A stretch of 64,000 nt of DNA from Acytostelium subglobosum LB1 (GCF_000787575.1 NW_012236527.1:1-64000), one strand, 5' to 3'; positions 46,340 to 58,345 are shown, counted from the first letter of the stretch. The notes: generated by a model from the letters alone, not told the origin. Made by a program: numbers and translations.

Positions 46340-48554
46340 ATGGAAGAGTTTGAATCATTTTTTACAAACTTAATTACACCACCTGAACAAGATATACTCT
46401 ATTTGTCTCAGAATCAACAACCACAACAACATCTCAATCAACAACAACAACAACAACAACAAACTCAACAACAATACAATCCATGGCCAATCCAACATAG
46501 TTTAAATTCACCAGTTTCAAACTTCAACAACAATGGAACTAGCCCATCTGACAATCTGCAACATGCCAACTTTTTAAACATGTCTGGAACATATGCATCA
46601 TTCCCAACTTCTCAATATGATAAAGATCAACAAGGTGTCTACTATCAAGACTATCAGAAACAACATAATCAATTCATAAAGTTGCAACAAGAGTATCTTC
46701 AACAACAACATCAACAACAACCATCACAACCTCATCTTCAACAACAACAACAACAACAACATTACTCTAGTAATAATAACATACAACTACCATCCATACC
46801 ATCATATATTGAATCAAACTCTACTGTTCCTCAATATGCTCAACAACAACCATTACAATCCAATGAATCATTACCTTCATTCCATTCACATATCCATTCC
46901 TATCCCGAATCAATAGAGGCATCACTTGCCAAGAACAACAAGCAATCCAATAATGCCAAAAACAACAACATATCTACAACATCATCATCATCATCGGGAG
47001 ATAGTGGATCATTCAATTCATTCGAGAAGGAGTTTGGTCTTGATGATATGGATGAGGCAAAGTTCTCCACCAGCAGAGTGAATCAGAATATTGCCAGTCG
47101 AAACTACCGTCAAAGGAAGAAGGAGTACATCAAGGAGATCGAGACAAAGATGGCTGCTCTAACAATGGAGAACAATCAACTAAAGAGAGAGAATGAAGTA
47201 CTAAAGGTATGTTTGTAATTCAAGTACTAGATCAGAGAGGTAACATCTACTAATATGATGATTAATATAGGAGTCTGGTGGAGTTGATTTCATGAGACCT
47301 GAACCTGAATTGATATCAATGATCATGGAGGGCAAGCAAATCATTATCCAAATGAATGAAGCTATCAAGAAGAATGACGAGAGAACTCTGGCCTACTTAT
47401 TACATCTCTTCCATGGTGCAATTGCCAAGAGACATCAGATTATTGAGAGAGAAGTCGACAAGATGGTACATCCCTATACACAGTCCAAGTTGGCTTCGAT
47501 GGGCTACGTTCCAAAGAGTGATCGACCTCTGTGGAATGTTGTTGGACCGGCTAGCGAGGGTTGGTACTCGATCTTTAAGAGAGAGGCCAACCTTTCAGAC
47601 CTTCAGAGTCAGAAGCTGGAAGCATTAAGGAGGGAGCATGATAGACAGGACCAAGTACTTCGTTTGGAGAGAGATCAGTTGGATCAACAGATCAAGAAGT
47701 TCTTCTTCACCAAGATCCTTGTGTTGCCCAACAATCCAGATGTTGACTCGCCCAATGTATTTGAACCATCGATCATGTACAACAACTACTTTAGCAATCC
47801 AACAATGTTACAATACTCCAACAAGCCACTTCCACTCAACAACAGTACCAACCAGTCATCACTGGACGACTACAACATTGTCAACTCATCACCACTTGAT
47901 ATCAAAGAGGTGATGGATTTTACACGAGTTCTTCAAGCCATGAAGAAGAATTTCATTCAACAGAGAATAATCATGATCGACACTATATCGTCACTCAGCA
48001 CTATACTCACACCGAGACAAGAGTCAATGTTGTTGGTACGCATACACTTCAACACCACGTACGACCTTGCACAGATGGAGCTACTCAAGGATGTCTGGGC
48101 AAACACAGTCAACAACACAAGGACCAAGGGACCAAAGAACTTTGCTGAGGCTTTGGCCAAGTTCTCTGTCAATGAGTCTGCCAATGCCAATCCAACTGTT
48201 GAGCAGATTGTCAAACCTCCTCAATTCCATGAATATGTTCCAAACAGGTCAAAGAAGGAGAAGTCATTGGTGGATGGTGGTGGATACAACGACGACCTCA
48301 ACATCAACAACAAAGACAAGAAAAAGAAGAATGGCAGTAACAAAGACAAGGAGAAGAAGAACAACACCAACAAGTCAAGTTCTAAATCGAAAAAGTCAAC
48401 ATCCCCAACCACAACAACAACAACTTCTCCAACAGCGACATCAAAATTATCCGATCAAACCAACAAAGCATCGCTGCCACTACCACCTCCAGAGATATTA
48501 CCATATCCAGCCAACAATGACAAGAAGTATCAATGGATAGAATACCAGAAGTAA
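46340..48554 (+). CDS. bZIP transcription factor
   Basis: Two exons (46340-47206, 47271-48554) close in frame to 716 residues. A Gln/Asn/Ser-rich activation-like region of about 230 residues precedes the basic region [20 protein letters not shown] (NxxxSRxxRxRK pattern). A short leucine zipper ([18 protein letters not shown]) is interrupted by the intron at its end. A conserved-looking helical domain of about 250 residues follows ([60 protein letters not shown]), with a Lys/Asn/Thr-rich tail. The layout resembles Dictyostelium DimA/DimB-like bZIP proteins with a long C-terminal domain; exact orthology is not claimed. Nuclear. Confidence 0.85.
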
Positions 48555-48618
48555 TAAATTAATTATTGATCTATGTTAACGATTCAGTTCTTAACCCTTA
48601 AAGCGCAAACTATAATAA

Positions 48619-48637
48619 TATATATATATATATATAA
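48619..48637. repeat. (TA)n microsatellite
   Basis: Short TA run in the 3' spacer after the bZIP gene. Confidence 0.85.
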
Positions 48638-48782
48638 ATTGGAATAACAATATGATATTTAAATTTATTTGTTTTGAGAGTTTGTCGGTCGTTTTTTTGG
48701 TGTCACATTCTGATCGATTCGTTGAGCACTTTAGATTCAAGTACACATATCCCCAACAAATACAATAACATATAATAATATA

Positions 48783-50043
48783 ATGGGTTCAAAGTTTCCT
48801 TTGGTATCACTTGGATTCATCGAGACAACATTCGATGAGCATGAACTGAAATCTGATTACTTCCCTGATAAGATTGGCGGTAAGCCTGTATGTCATCAAT
48901 CACTTTAATTAATCGATCACCTTGTTACTAACATCAAGGTGGATACAGGCATGGCTCGACTTAGGTAATATACCCTCACATAAAGATTTAGAATGCTCAA
49001 GATGCAACCAACAGATGTCATTCTTGATGCAGATATATGCACCATGGGAGGAACACAAACACTCCTATCATCGTTCACTGTTCTTGTTCTGTTGCAACAA
49101 GGGTTCATGTGGACAGTACAGAGTGTTCAGATCACAGTTGCCACAGATCAATCCATACTATGAGAGCGATCAGGAGGAGTCATGTTACGACAGTGACTTC
49201 AAGGTTAGCGAGAATAAGTTATCGGCACGTGTCACTCAATGCACCTTTTGTGCCTTCAAGGCACCCAATCACTGTGGCAAGTGCAAGATGGTGCACTATT
49301 GTTGTCGCGATCATCAGACCACCGATTGGGATCTCGGACATCGAGAGCAGTGTAACAAGAAGGACATGTCAATTCCCAAGCGCAAGTCAGAGCATCACTA
49401 CAAGGAGATGATGATCGTCAGGGAGGAGAAGGTGTTGCGACCAATTCAGATAAAGGCAAAGATTGCCGAGAAGACCAACACAGAGGACAGTGACAGCGAC
49501 GATGAAGATGAGGACGACTATGAAGACGACAAGGCTCAGACAGACAAGGTGTCAGAGATCGATTGTAAAGCACTGGCCATCGCAGATAACTCTGCAGAGA
49601 TACCAGTCGACCACCAGACTCTAGACAACTACCATGACTACATCAACCAGACTGGAAAGAGCGACGAGTACACCGAGAAGACATTCACCAACCTGAAGGA
49701 TCGCCAGCTGGCCATATTCAACAGCGCAATACGTTCAGACAATGACCAGGTTATGAGATACTGTCGAGAGAGTAACTACCAGGTGTTGTGGATTTCGGAT
49801 AAGAACGTACCATCCGAAGAGCAGATACCCGTCTGTCCTCTTTGTAACTCGACGAGACATGTCGAGCTTCAGGTGATGCCACAGCTACTACACTTTTTGG
49901 ACGTTGACAGCACACAGATTCAAGCGATCACCTCCATCGACTTTGGCATACTGACAGTGTACACATGCAGCAACAGCTGCACATTTAACTCGGCCAATGG
50001 TCTACAAGAGGAGTTTGTTTGGAAACAAGACTTTAGTAAATAG
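48783..50043 (+). CDS. pdcd2: PDCD2 homologue with MYND finger
   Basis: Two exons: 48783-48887 (ending KIGGKP, phase 0) and 48949-50043 (starting AWLDLG after TACAG). This gives about 399 residues and the family junction GGKPAWLDLG. Landmarks are CSRCNQQMSFLMQIYAP, FLFCCNKGSCG, a MYND zinc finger (CTFCAFKAPNHCGKCK, HYCCRDHQ, HREQC), an acidic linker (DSDSDDEDEDDYEDD), and the C-terminal PDCD2 block (VLWISDKNVPSEEQIPVCPL, LHFLDVD, LTVYTCSNSC). PDCD2 is a chaperone for ribosomal protein uS5 (RPS2) during 40S assembly, cytosolic and nuclear. An alternative acceptor upstream breaks the frame, so this one is preferred. Confidence 0.93.
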
Positions 50044-50121
50044 TTATTAATGTCCATCCAATCCTTCATTTGTTTTATAACCTTGAACTAGCCGACGACT
50101 ATATCCATCTTCAAATAAGTA

Positions 50122-51018
50122 ATGTCTAGAGAAGTATCTGGTAGATATACATTGACTTGGAGTCAGTTTGAACAACAAGCTAAAGATCTAGAGTCAAAGG
50201 CTGCCAAACAACATACAACTACAGTAGATAAAGATGATGATGGCAACAGCTCTTGGTATTGGACGACTGTTGACCAAGTTGGAGGTATCAACAACAAACA
50301 AGGTTGTCTTGTATTAAAGTCTAATAGATTAATATCGAATCAAAGTAGTAGTAGTAGTAATCAATCAGCTATCCAGTTGGATGAGCAACAGACGAATGAT
50401 CTTGTAAATGACCCTATTGAGGAGTATGATGATAAACAAACTATAAAGATACTAGAAAAGACCCAGCAGCTGACAACTACACTTGATACAATGTGTCAGT
50501 TTGAATATCACATCGTGTACAGTACAACATACCAAGTGCCAGTCATGTATCTGAATCTTTATAATAGAGGTAATGAACAACAACATCAGCCAACCACAAT
50601 ACATCTCTAACAAACATAACATTAGACTCATCATTCATGAAATGGGATGATATATGGACACTGTTACCTCTTTCTAGTTATGATAAGAGTACAACATCAT
50701 CAATATTGCCATGGATATCTCAGGTGGTATGTTGTTGTACAGTGACAACAATCTGTGTGTAAGCAGTTTCTAATCAATCCAATGTTTGTTGTTGTTTAGG
50801 AACATCCTCTGTTAGGTGTACCATTCTATCAATTGCACCCTTGTGAAACGGCTAATCTCATGAAACAGGTGTTTAATGTTACGCCAGACTCTGACGATGA
50901 CTCGGTCAGCGTCACAGGTGACGACCATCACATCAAACATCACTACCTGTTGAGTTGGTTGTCCATTGTCGGTCCGCTGGTGGGCATCAAGGTTCCAAAG
51001 GAGTTGATGACTGGATAG
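50122..51018 (+). CDS. atg10: ATG10-like E2 enzyme for ATG12 conjugation
   Basis: Three exons (50122-50569, 50626-50723, 50800-51018) close in frame to 254 residues. The product is an autophagy E2-like enzyme that transfers ATG12 to ATG5. The catalytic region reads EHPLLGVPFYQLHPCETANL, with the expected active-site Cys in HPC, followed by YLLSWLSIVGPLVGIKVP, a family hallmark (SWLSxVGPxV). Upstream blocks QFEYHIVYSTTYQVPVMYL and MKWDDIWTLL match the E2 fold strands. The N-terminal half has an extra Gln/Ser/Asp-rich insertion of about 60 residues. It starts 78 bases after the PDCD2 stop and ends 31 bases from the CNOT2 stop on the other strand. Confidence 0.9.
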
Positions 51019-51049
51019 GTGTGGTTGGTACGATGGATGTTGTTGGTCC

Positions 51050-52227
51050 CTATTGGTTATTCTCGCTGAGCAGCATCAACAGATACTCCTTGGTCTCCAA
51101 CGTTTCGTGGTACACAATAAAGTTGTTGACGGTGACGATCTCCCATTGGTTGGCATCGAACAGGGCAAAGGTGCCTGCCTCATACTGGTTGGTGACGGTC
51201 GACTCTGAATCGTTGTCCTTTTTCAGCCAGACCTTGCCGTCTCTGTGGTACTTCCAGTCGCGATGATACAGCTCCAGCGCTGCGCATATCTGCAGGATGT
51301 CCTTGGGCATCGAGTAGAAGATGTAGAACAGTGTCTCTATCGTGAACAGTGACATCTTGAACGATGGGGACTCGAGTCCCGGCGTTGAGTAACATGTCGG
51401 AAGGTAATACTCTGGTTTCCTTGGTACAGGTACGTCATACCATGGTGATCCAAATTGTATACTCAGATCACTATATTGTTATGAAGATGAATGTTAATAA
51501 TAGGACATAGAGAGATGAAGAAGTATGGAGTTTGATAGTTACGAAGCAGAGTTTAAGTTGAGTCCTAGACATGTCAGATCAATACCAATAGTGAGCGTAC
51601 TGACGTCAACATCCTGCGTCTTGATGGTACTCAGCAGTCCCAGTAGTCCATACTTGTGGTTGGGCTAGTAGATGGAATGTATTAGACATTTGATATGATC
51701 GTACGTTTAAGATACAACTTACATCTTTCAACAGTAGCTTGTTACTGTCATCCTTTGGACCAGATGTCGTTAGGTTCCTTTGTTGTTGCTGTTGTTGTTG
51801 TTGTGTAAGAGTCTGTTGTGGTTGTATCTGTTGTTGTTGTTGAACGCCCTGTTGTGACTTTTGATAGAGATCTTTCTGGTCCTCTGATTGGTGTAGTTGT
51901 TGCTGCTGTTGATGATGCTGTTGCTGTTGCTGATGCTGTTGCTTTTGATGCACCTTGGATCCGCCCAGTGCGGGGAACTCGTTGAGGTTGTCGTACAGGT
52001 CGTCGGGTTTAATGTTCATTCCCTTTGGTGGTTGAGATTGACCAGCCGCGCCAAAGGACTGTGAAGAGTATGATGGAGGGATCAGCTGTTGTGGCATGCC
52101 CGCTCGGCTAGCCATTTGGTTCAGACTCTGTAGTTGGGCTGACATTGTCATTGGTGTGTTCTGTAGTGGTGTGTTGAGTCCGCGTGCCTGTTGCTGCTGA
52201 GGAGCAGCGCCGCCACGAATCACATTC

Positions 52228-52260
<33 letters not shown>

Positions 52261-52749
52261 GGTGGGATGTTGCCTCTCATCTGTGGCATCATGTTGTGAG
52301 GTTGTACATTGGCTTGTGGTTGTTGCTGTTGTTGATTGCCCATTCCCATCTGTGACATTGCATTCATCATCGATGCCATACTCATTTGAGGTGGCATATT
52401 AGGCATGTTTGACAGTGATGGTGGTATGTTTGGCATATTCATTGGCATCATATTGCCAGCAGGCCCTGAGGAACGGACGTTCTGTGACAGTCCTGGCTGT
52501 CCTGGTGCACCCGTTGGTGCTTGTTGTGGAGCAAAGCGATTCATTTGTTGTAGACCGCCTGGAGGAGGAGCAAGTACACCAGGTGGAGGTGCCATACCTA
52601 GGTGATATATATTCAAGTCGTCATATAAATATATATATCGTCAGCTGATAAATACTGTGACATCAACGATGATGATGAATGACAGATGATCATCAATACA
52701 TACCTGATCTGACATTCATATTTACATTAGTGTTATAAGGAGAAGACAT
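51050..52749 (-). CDS. not2: CNOT2 / NOT2 subunit of the CCR4-NOT complex
   Basis: Four exons (52749-52704, 52597-51723, 51664-51543, 51470-51050) close in frame to 487 residues. The N-terminal 270 residues are Met/Pro/Gln-rich and disordered, with one block FPALGGSK that matches the NAR-like SLiM (NEFPALG) seen in NOT2. The C-terminal NOT box domain is clear: KYGLLGLLSTIKTQDVDVST, FGSPWYDVP, TPGLESPSFKMSLFTIETLF, YIFYSMPKDILQICAALELY and FDANQWEIVTVNNFIVYHET. CCR4-NOT is the main cytoplasmic deadenylase; NOT2 pairs with NOT3/5 on NOT1. Confidence 0.92.
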
Positions 52750-53323
52750 CGCTGTACTTTCCCTTTTGTGTTATCGCGATATTGTTAACTGTTGTTGATT
52801 GTTGTTTTGACTCTGTTGTATCTATCTCTATCAATGTAATTCTGTTGTTGCTCAATCTATGCTGTATCTGTTCATAAAGTGAAGTGAAGTCAACTCAAAG
52901 AAAAACAGCAAGTTTTGACTCAAACCACAATGGGTTGTTTGTGATCAAGAGTGAAGTCTGATGACATTGTAACTGATGACACAGTTCCTTTCTCTGTCGT
53001 TGTTGACTTGTAGTAATTAGACTCTGGATAACTATTAGTTTGGACCCTAAGACAATAATACTTATTACAATATTTTAGGGAATGATGATGCTTGACGAAA
53101 ATTGATAAAGGAAATCAGAACGATAGCTATTAAAGATTGATGACGATGATTGGATGTTCTCCAGTCACAGACAGTTGACATTCTATGGTCTTCCAACAAA
53201 TTCGATAGAACACAATCGAAAGTGATAATTAGTTGGACTCCAACTTCCAAGAATTGTGTCTTTGTGTTTGAGAGGTGTGATAAACAAACTGTTTTGTTTT
53301 CCACTGTCATCATTCCAACGACT
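52750..53323. promoter_or_regulatory. Divergent promoter region, NOT2 / Tag glycosylase
   Basis: 574 bases between divergent genes. A plus-strand frame is open from about 53150 into the glycosylase but lacks an ATG before 53324, so it is taken as 5' leader. No specific element was recognised. Confidence 0.45.
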
Positions 53324-54244
53324 ATGTTAACACAACTGTTTAGATCATTCCAAACAAGACTTATACCAAAGATCATCGCAATGGACTCAATATCATTCAC
53401 TTCAACTACATCAACCACAACAACAACAAATATCAAACCAAAACCAGAGATTGATAGTACGACTATAAACGTTGCTGATCGATGTCCTTGGCTTGGCAAA
53501 ACTCCAGATCCACTCTATCTTAAATACCACGACACGGAATGGGGATATCCAGAGAGAGACCCTATCAAATTGTTTGAGAAGATCTGTCTCGAGGGCCAAC
53601 AATGTGGATTGTCTTGGTTCACCATACTCAAGAAGCGAGAGGAATACAGACGCTCATTCCACAACTTTAACCCTGTGGTGCTTGCCAATTTCACCGAGTC
53701 TGATGTTGATCGTCTAATGAAGAATGAAGGCATCATCAGGAATCGAAGCAAGATCAACGCCATCATCAAGAATGCCAAGGCCTTCAATGTCATGCGGGAC
53801 AGTGGCGAGGACTTCTCAAAGTTCATATGGTCCTTTGTCAATGACAAACCAATAGACAGTCATCGCTCCGGTGCCAATGGATGCAGTGGATGGCCTACAC
53901 GCAGTGAACACTCTGATGCCATGGCAGTGTCACTCAAGAAGAAAGGATTCGTCTTTATCGGTACTACTACATGCTATGCATTCATGCAGTCAAATGGATT
54001 GATTAATGATCATGCTATTGAATGTCATCGTCATCCTTCCTACAAGATTGGTAACCGTTCATCGTTGAAGACGATCAAACAACCTGTTGATCAAGCTGAC
54101 CAAATCGATGTGTTGTCAAGTGATGACGATGAACAAGATGATATAGTTGTTGTTGTTGAGGATGTCAAGCCAAAGAGGAAGGTGCCAGTCAAGAAGGAGT
54201 CACCAAAGCAACAGACCAAGAAGAAGAGTAATAAGAAGAATTGA
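53324..54244 (+). CDS. DNA-3-methyladenine glycosylase I (Tag family)
   Basis: Intronless. From ATG 53324 there are 306 residues; a second in-frame ATG at 53381 would give 287. The segment between (MLTQLFRSFQTRLIPKIIA) is basic and amphipathic and could be a mitochondrial targeting sequence. The Tag domain follows: RCPWLGKTPDPLYLKYHDTE, EGQQCGLSWFTILKKREEYR, GTTTCYAFMQSNGLINDH and AIECHRHP, with the four Zn ligands (Cys, His, His, Cys) all present. The family, bacterial in origin, excises 3-methyladenine in base-excision repair. The tail is eukaryote-like: an acidic Val-rich segment (DDIVVVVEDV, SUMO-interacting-motif-like) and a Lys-rich end (KPKRKVPVKKESPK), likely nuclear targeting. Confidence 0.92.
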   Translation: MLTQLFRSFQTRLIPKIIAMDSISFTSTTSTTTTTNIKPKPEIDSTTINVADRCPWLGKTPDPLYLKYHDTEWGYPERDPIKLFEKICLEGQQCGLSWFTILKKREEYRRSFHNFNPVVLANFTESDVDRLMKNEGIIRNRSKINAIIKNAKAFNVMRDSGEDFSKFIWSFVNDKPIDSHRSGANGCSGWPTRSEHSDAMAVSLKKKGFVFIGTTTCYAFMQSNGLINDHAIECHRHPSYKIGNRSSLKTIKQPVDQADQIDVLSSDDDEQDDIVVVVEDVKPKRKVPVKKESPKQQTKKKSNKKN

Positions 54245-54360
54245 TGACTTGGTTGTTGTCAAACAATTAATAAACTGTGTAGTGTGTAGATTTTTGATGA
54301 TCATTATCATTGACGACAAAAAACAGATAAAGAGATACTGTTTATATATAAACATTCAAT

Positions 54361-54809
54361 ATGACAACAGTATGTAGATGTTGAGTAACAATGAATGATT
54401 GATTGAATGAATGAATGAATGAAGAATGAATAACAAACTTACACGATAACTCCAGGACAAAGGCAGCACCACACAACCAACAAACAGTGCTGAACAGTTC
54501 TCTGTAGAGGATGTATTAGGCATCCTGAAGGAGGCAGTTGAAACAACCATCCAGAATGCTCAGTATCAACACAGCAAGGTACCACAGTGGACAGCAAGCG
54601 TAATAGAGACATCTCTCAAGAAACTACAAGAGCTCAACAAGCCCTACAAATATATCGTCACCTGCACCATACTACAAAAGGTTGGAGCAGGATTCCACAC
54701 TGCGAGCTCATGTCTATGGGATAGTAACACGGACAACAATAGCTCATTCAGATGGGAGAACAAATCAATGTTCTGTATTGCAACTGTATTTGGATGTATG
54801 ATTAATTAG
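54361..54809 (+). CDS. Tctex-type dynein light chain (DYNLT)
   Basis: Two exons: a nine-base first exon (Met-Thr-Thr, 54361-54369) and 54456-54809, closing in frame to 120 residues. The second exon reads FSVEDVLGILKEAVETTIQN, YQHSKVPQWTASVIETSLKK, YKYIVTCTILQKVGAGFHTA and SSCLWDSNTDNNSSFRWENK, ending in SMFCIATVFGCMIN. This is Tctex1/DYNLT1-3 from end to end. The light chain is a dimeric cargo-adaptor subunit of cytoplasmic dynein. An (AATG)n run lies in its intron (about 54393-54425). It is easily missed because the start exon is only nine bases. Confidence 0.93.
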
Positions 54810-55460
54810 ATAGAGATAGAGATAGATAGAGTTAGAGAAGGAGCGACGCACGTACACAAGGGCCATCAACAAATAGCCAGCCAGCCAGTAGCAAAAAACA
54901 ACATAGACACCAATGTCATCATCATCAACAGTAGATTGTTGAATGACCAATAATGACAATTACCAACAAAGAAAGAAGACAGTAATGTAATCACGTCACA
55001 ACATCATCATATATATAATCCCAGATACTCTTGATCATGGCATGTTGGTACCTCTACTACCTACTACTACTAGTGAATAAAGCTAACGGTGCCCACCCTG
55101 ACACATTATTATGCAACTAATACAATCATCATTGCGCATCTACAACTTTAATAATAATAATACTTGGACATTGGTCAACAGACAGAGAGTGTCATTATCT
55201 CGCCAGGGTTACAGCACAGTGCTGATCCCCCAACAAGCCAAGGAATCAATCTATTGGTGGGTGGTGGGTGAAGCATCGATTCAAAAGACAGAGTCTCTTG
55301 ACCTCCAATGTAACTGGTTACACTTGTCTTTCAAGTTCAAAGTAGTTGTGTTGATCATTACTATTAATAATCATTCATGCAGCAATCAATAATACAAATC
55401 AATCTTATCAATTATAAATATAATTATAACAATAATTAACATATACAATAACTAATCATA
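54810..55460. other. Spacer; weak plus-strand ORF only
   Basis: 651 bases without a supported gene. A 93-codon plus-strand ORF (55111-55392) contains WTLVNRQRVSLSRQGY and SIYWWVVGEA, faintly like one kelch blade, but it has no partner blades and a poor end, so I do not call it. The last 80 bases are AT-rich and probably hold the PLGRKT-like promoter. Confidence 0.4.
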
Positions 55461-55959
55461 ATGGGAAACATTAGCTCTATACCAGACAGAATGGCTGCCA
55501 ACCAGAAGGAGATGCAGGCAGAGATGCAGTCTAAACAGGTATTTATCACTTACTCATTGTGTACATTAGTTGTAATCATACTAATTAATAAATAATTTGA
55601 ACGTCATCATTCATGAATAGTTGGCAAACCAATTGAAACTTCAAGATAGGATGATGAAGAAACAGATCGCTCTTCAAGTCGCCATTACCAAAGAGAGAAC
55701 ATACTGGTTTGCTGGTGTGTGCGCACTGGGATACCTGGGTCTGATTGCTGCAAAGCTCAGAGGTAAGCCGGTACCAGAGGCTGCCATCCCTCCATTGGTT
55801 GGCCTGACCACGGTGACCGCCTATCAATATGACATGGCTTTTGGCGATAAGATGAATCGTGTAAAGAAGATGGCCGAAGAGATCGAAGCAGACCCATCCT
55901 ATTGGTTCAATCCAATTGAAGATCCATCAATAATGTCACAAATAAATCAACAAAAGTAG
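55461..55959 (+). CDS. PLGRKT-like membrane protein
   Basis: Two exons (55461-55538, 55621-55959) close in frame to 138 residues. The start MGNISSIPDRM resembles an N-myristoylation signal (MGxxxS). A helical QM/K-rich stretch follows (LANQLKLQDRMMKKQIALQV), then a conserved ITKERTYW, two membrane segments (FAGVCALGYLGLIAA and AAIPPLVGLTTVTA) around a short basic loop, and the family hallmark YQYDMAFGDKMNRVKKMAEE. It matches human PLGRKT (C9orf46), a plasminogen receptor in vertebrates and a mitochondrial-associated protein in other reports; its role in amoebae is unknown. Confidence 0.85.
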
Positions 55960-56329
55960 GTCATTGTGTGTATTTGTTTCTTATCTCTCTCGCTTGTTGT
56001 TCGATGTGTTCTTGAACATACCCTGGCCTGGGCACTTATAACATCGGATGTATGAATGAATTCGGGCGAGACCTTCGGATGATGGTGAAAAGTTGGCGTT
56101 CCCGTGGGTGGGGAGGCATCACTAGAGTCCAAATGTGGGTTGGCCGCGCCCCAATCATACAATTGCACCATTTAAATGTTTGTTTGGCCAAGATATCGAA
56201 GAACTGTTGCGTTAATTATGATCACTTTCAATTCCTCGGTGTCGCTGGTATCAGGATGAGGTGTAGTGTATAATACGCTTTATACATATAATATTATATA
56301 TAACTTATATATATAGGTTGAATGGAAAG
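55960..56329. other. Intergenic, no gene seen
   Basis: 370 bases. The first 200 are relatively GC-rich (GGGTGGGGAGG near 56107), with overlapping short frames but no family. The last 60 bases are (TA)-rich and directly precede the transporter start. Confidence 0.45.
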
Positions 56330-58345
56330 ATGGACATAATATCAATCGTACTGACGGTATTTGGTAGGTGATCGTCATGTGCCCTCTGATCAAAACGACA
56401 ATACACTGGGAAGACGACACTGACAGACGGACACACACACACACATACAGTAATATTGCTGATTATAGCATGTATTCTTGTGGACATACTGAGGAACAAC
56501 CCACAGAGACCACTGAGTCTGAAATATAGGGTGCGTCGATTTGCAAACTGGTTCTCATTGGGACTGTCCTACTCGGCAATGTACATTGGAAGATATAACG
56601 TAGGCAACATCATTCATCATCACCCATGACGTCACCACGGACATGGAATGCTGATCACCTCTACGTACCTCATTAGTTCTATTTGCTACTAGAGGCCAAA
56701 CAATCCAATGGCACAGAGTTCATTACAAAGGTGGAGTATGGTTGGATTATGACCATCGGCTACTGGACCTACGCCCTGTTCAGCCCTTTCACAGGTTCTC
56801 TTGGCGACTACTTTGGTCCAAAGCCTTGCGTGGTGCTTGGTGTCCTCGGCTCTGGCATCACCAACGTCACACTTGGACTGGCTTTGATCGGACACGACAG
56901 CCCCATACTCAAGACTGTACCACCGACCCTACTCTTTGGTTTCATGAACGGTCTAAACTTTTTGATGCAGTCATTCGCCACTGGATCAGTGAGTAAGATC
57001 AACTCGACATGGTACAGGAGATCAGAGCTTGGCGTATTCGGAGGTATATTCAGCGCAGTGCTCGCCACGGCCTACTTCTTTACACTGAACGTTGGAGGTG
57101 GTATTCTGGCATCACCCCTGCCGTGGAACTCCCTGTTCATCCTACCAGGTATCCTGTTGGTTATATCTGGCATGGCATCCTTCTTTATTGTCCAAGAGAC
57201 ACCGGCCAAGGCTGGATGGGTCAGTATCGATCTGACAGAGTCTGAGCACATGGTAACCCATGTCCATGACTTGCAGTCGTCCAACAGCAAGGTCACCATA
57301 CATGATGACACACACGATGGCTCTGATGAGCATCACAACAACTCAGAATTGGGTTATATGGATCAAGATGACCACCATGACGAACTAGAGGTAGGAGTTG
57401 TGTTGAGCGACTATGGAAACATCCAGGATATCGATGGCGCGGACGATGGTGCATCCACTCCAAAGGTCAGGAGAACATTCAAATCAGTGTTTAAAGAGAT
57501 GGCAAGTGAGGTCTTAAAGAAGGAGAACCTTCAGCCAATACTAAGCAAAGAGAACATCCTAAACTCTGCATCACTCTTTTGCATTGGATGGATAAAGGAG
57601 GGAATAATATCATGGTACATCCCATTCCTGAAAGTTGTAAGTACCATTGAGTGGAGAAGGAGCTACCTTGATAGGCATCGATACTGACCCAAAGTCACTA
57701 CTACCATCAACAGAAATTTGGAGATAATGTCAGTGATGCTTTGTTGGCTATATGTACTGCAGGTGTATCGATTGGAGCCATGACAGGAGGTATATTCTGT
57801 GGCATCTTATCAGACTATGTGTTTAACTCGAAGCGTGCACCATCTCTTCTGATATTCTTCATGCTTATGAATGTCCTAATCGTATCAGTCTATTTTGCAA
57901 CCAACCCTGCCTTCATCGTCATCATCCTCTACTCCCTAATGATCATCATGTTTGGAACAAACAATGTCCTGAGTACGTAGTCTGAAGACGTCTAAACTTG
58001 CCCACAGAGAGACTAACACGTCCAACCATTCAAACAACAGGTATCACAGCATTACTTGATATGGGTGCAACTAGAAACGCAGCACTGATGGCAGGATTGC
58101 TAACAATGTTCCAGTACGTGGCCAGTGGATTCTCTGGCTTCTTCTTGGGATTCGCAGTGGAGAAGTGGGGATATGGAGTATGGATCCTCTCAATGATACC
58201 CTTCAGTCTTGCCGCAATGGTTATGATGGGTGTCAGTGGTATTAGCGATCTACTCTTCTGGAAGAAATGGACAAAGCTTGGCGATCACAAGGCAACTCCT
58301 TCTCACCATTCTGAACATCAGATTGAGTTCAGTGGTCAGCATTAA
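56330..58345 (+). CDS. OPA-family (GlpT/SLC37-like) transporter
   Basis: Five exons (56330-56363, 56469-56599, 56677-57636, 57714-57972, 58041-58345) close in frame to 562 residues with about 12 membrane helices. Landmarks include RFANWFSLGLSYSAMYIGRY, VEYGWIMTIGYWTYALFSPF, GSLGDYFGPKP (loop 2-3 of MFS), FMNGLNFLMQSFATGSVSKI, FGGIFSAVLATAYF and, in the C-terminal half, GAMTGGIFCGILSDYVF and GATRNAALMAGLLTMFQYVA. This is the organophosphate:phosphate antiporter family (bacterial GlpT/UhpT, eukaryotic SLC37). The substrate is probably a sugar phosphate or glycerol 3-phosphate. A polar, His/Asp-rich loop of about 90 residues sits between helices 6 and 7 (HDDTHDGSDEHHNN). Confidence 0.85.

Noticed and set aside
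55111-55392. Single kelch-like blade
   Set aside because: One weak blade without partners or conserved GG pair; insufficient to call a gene.
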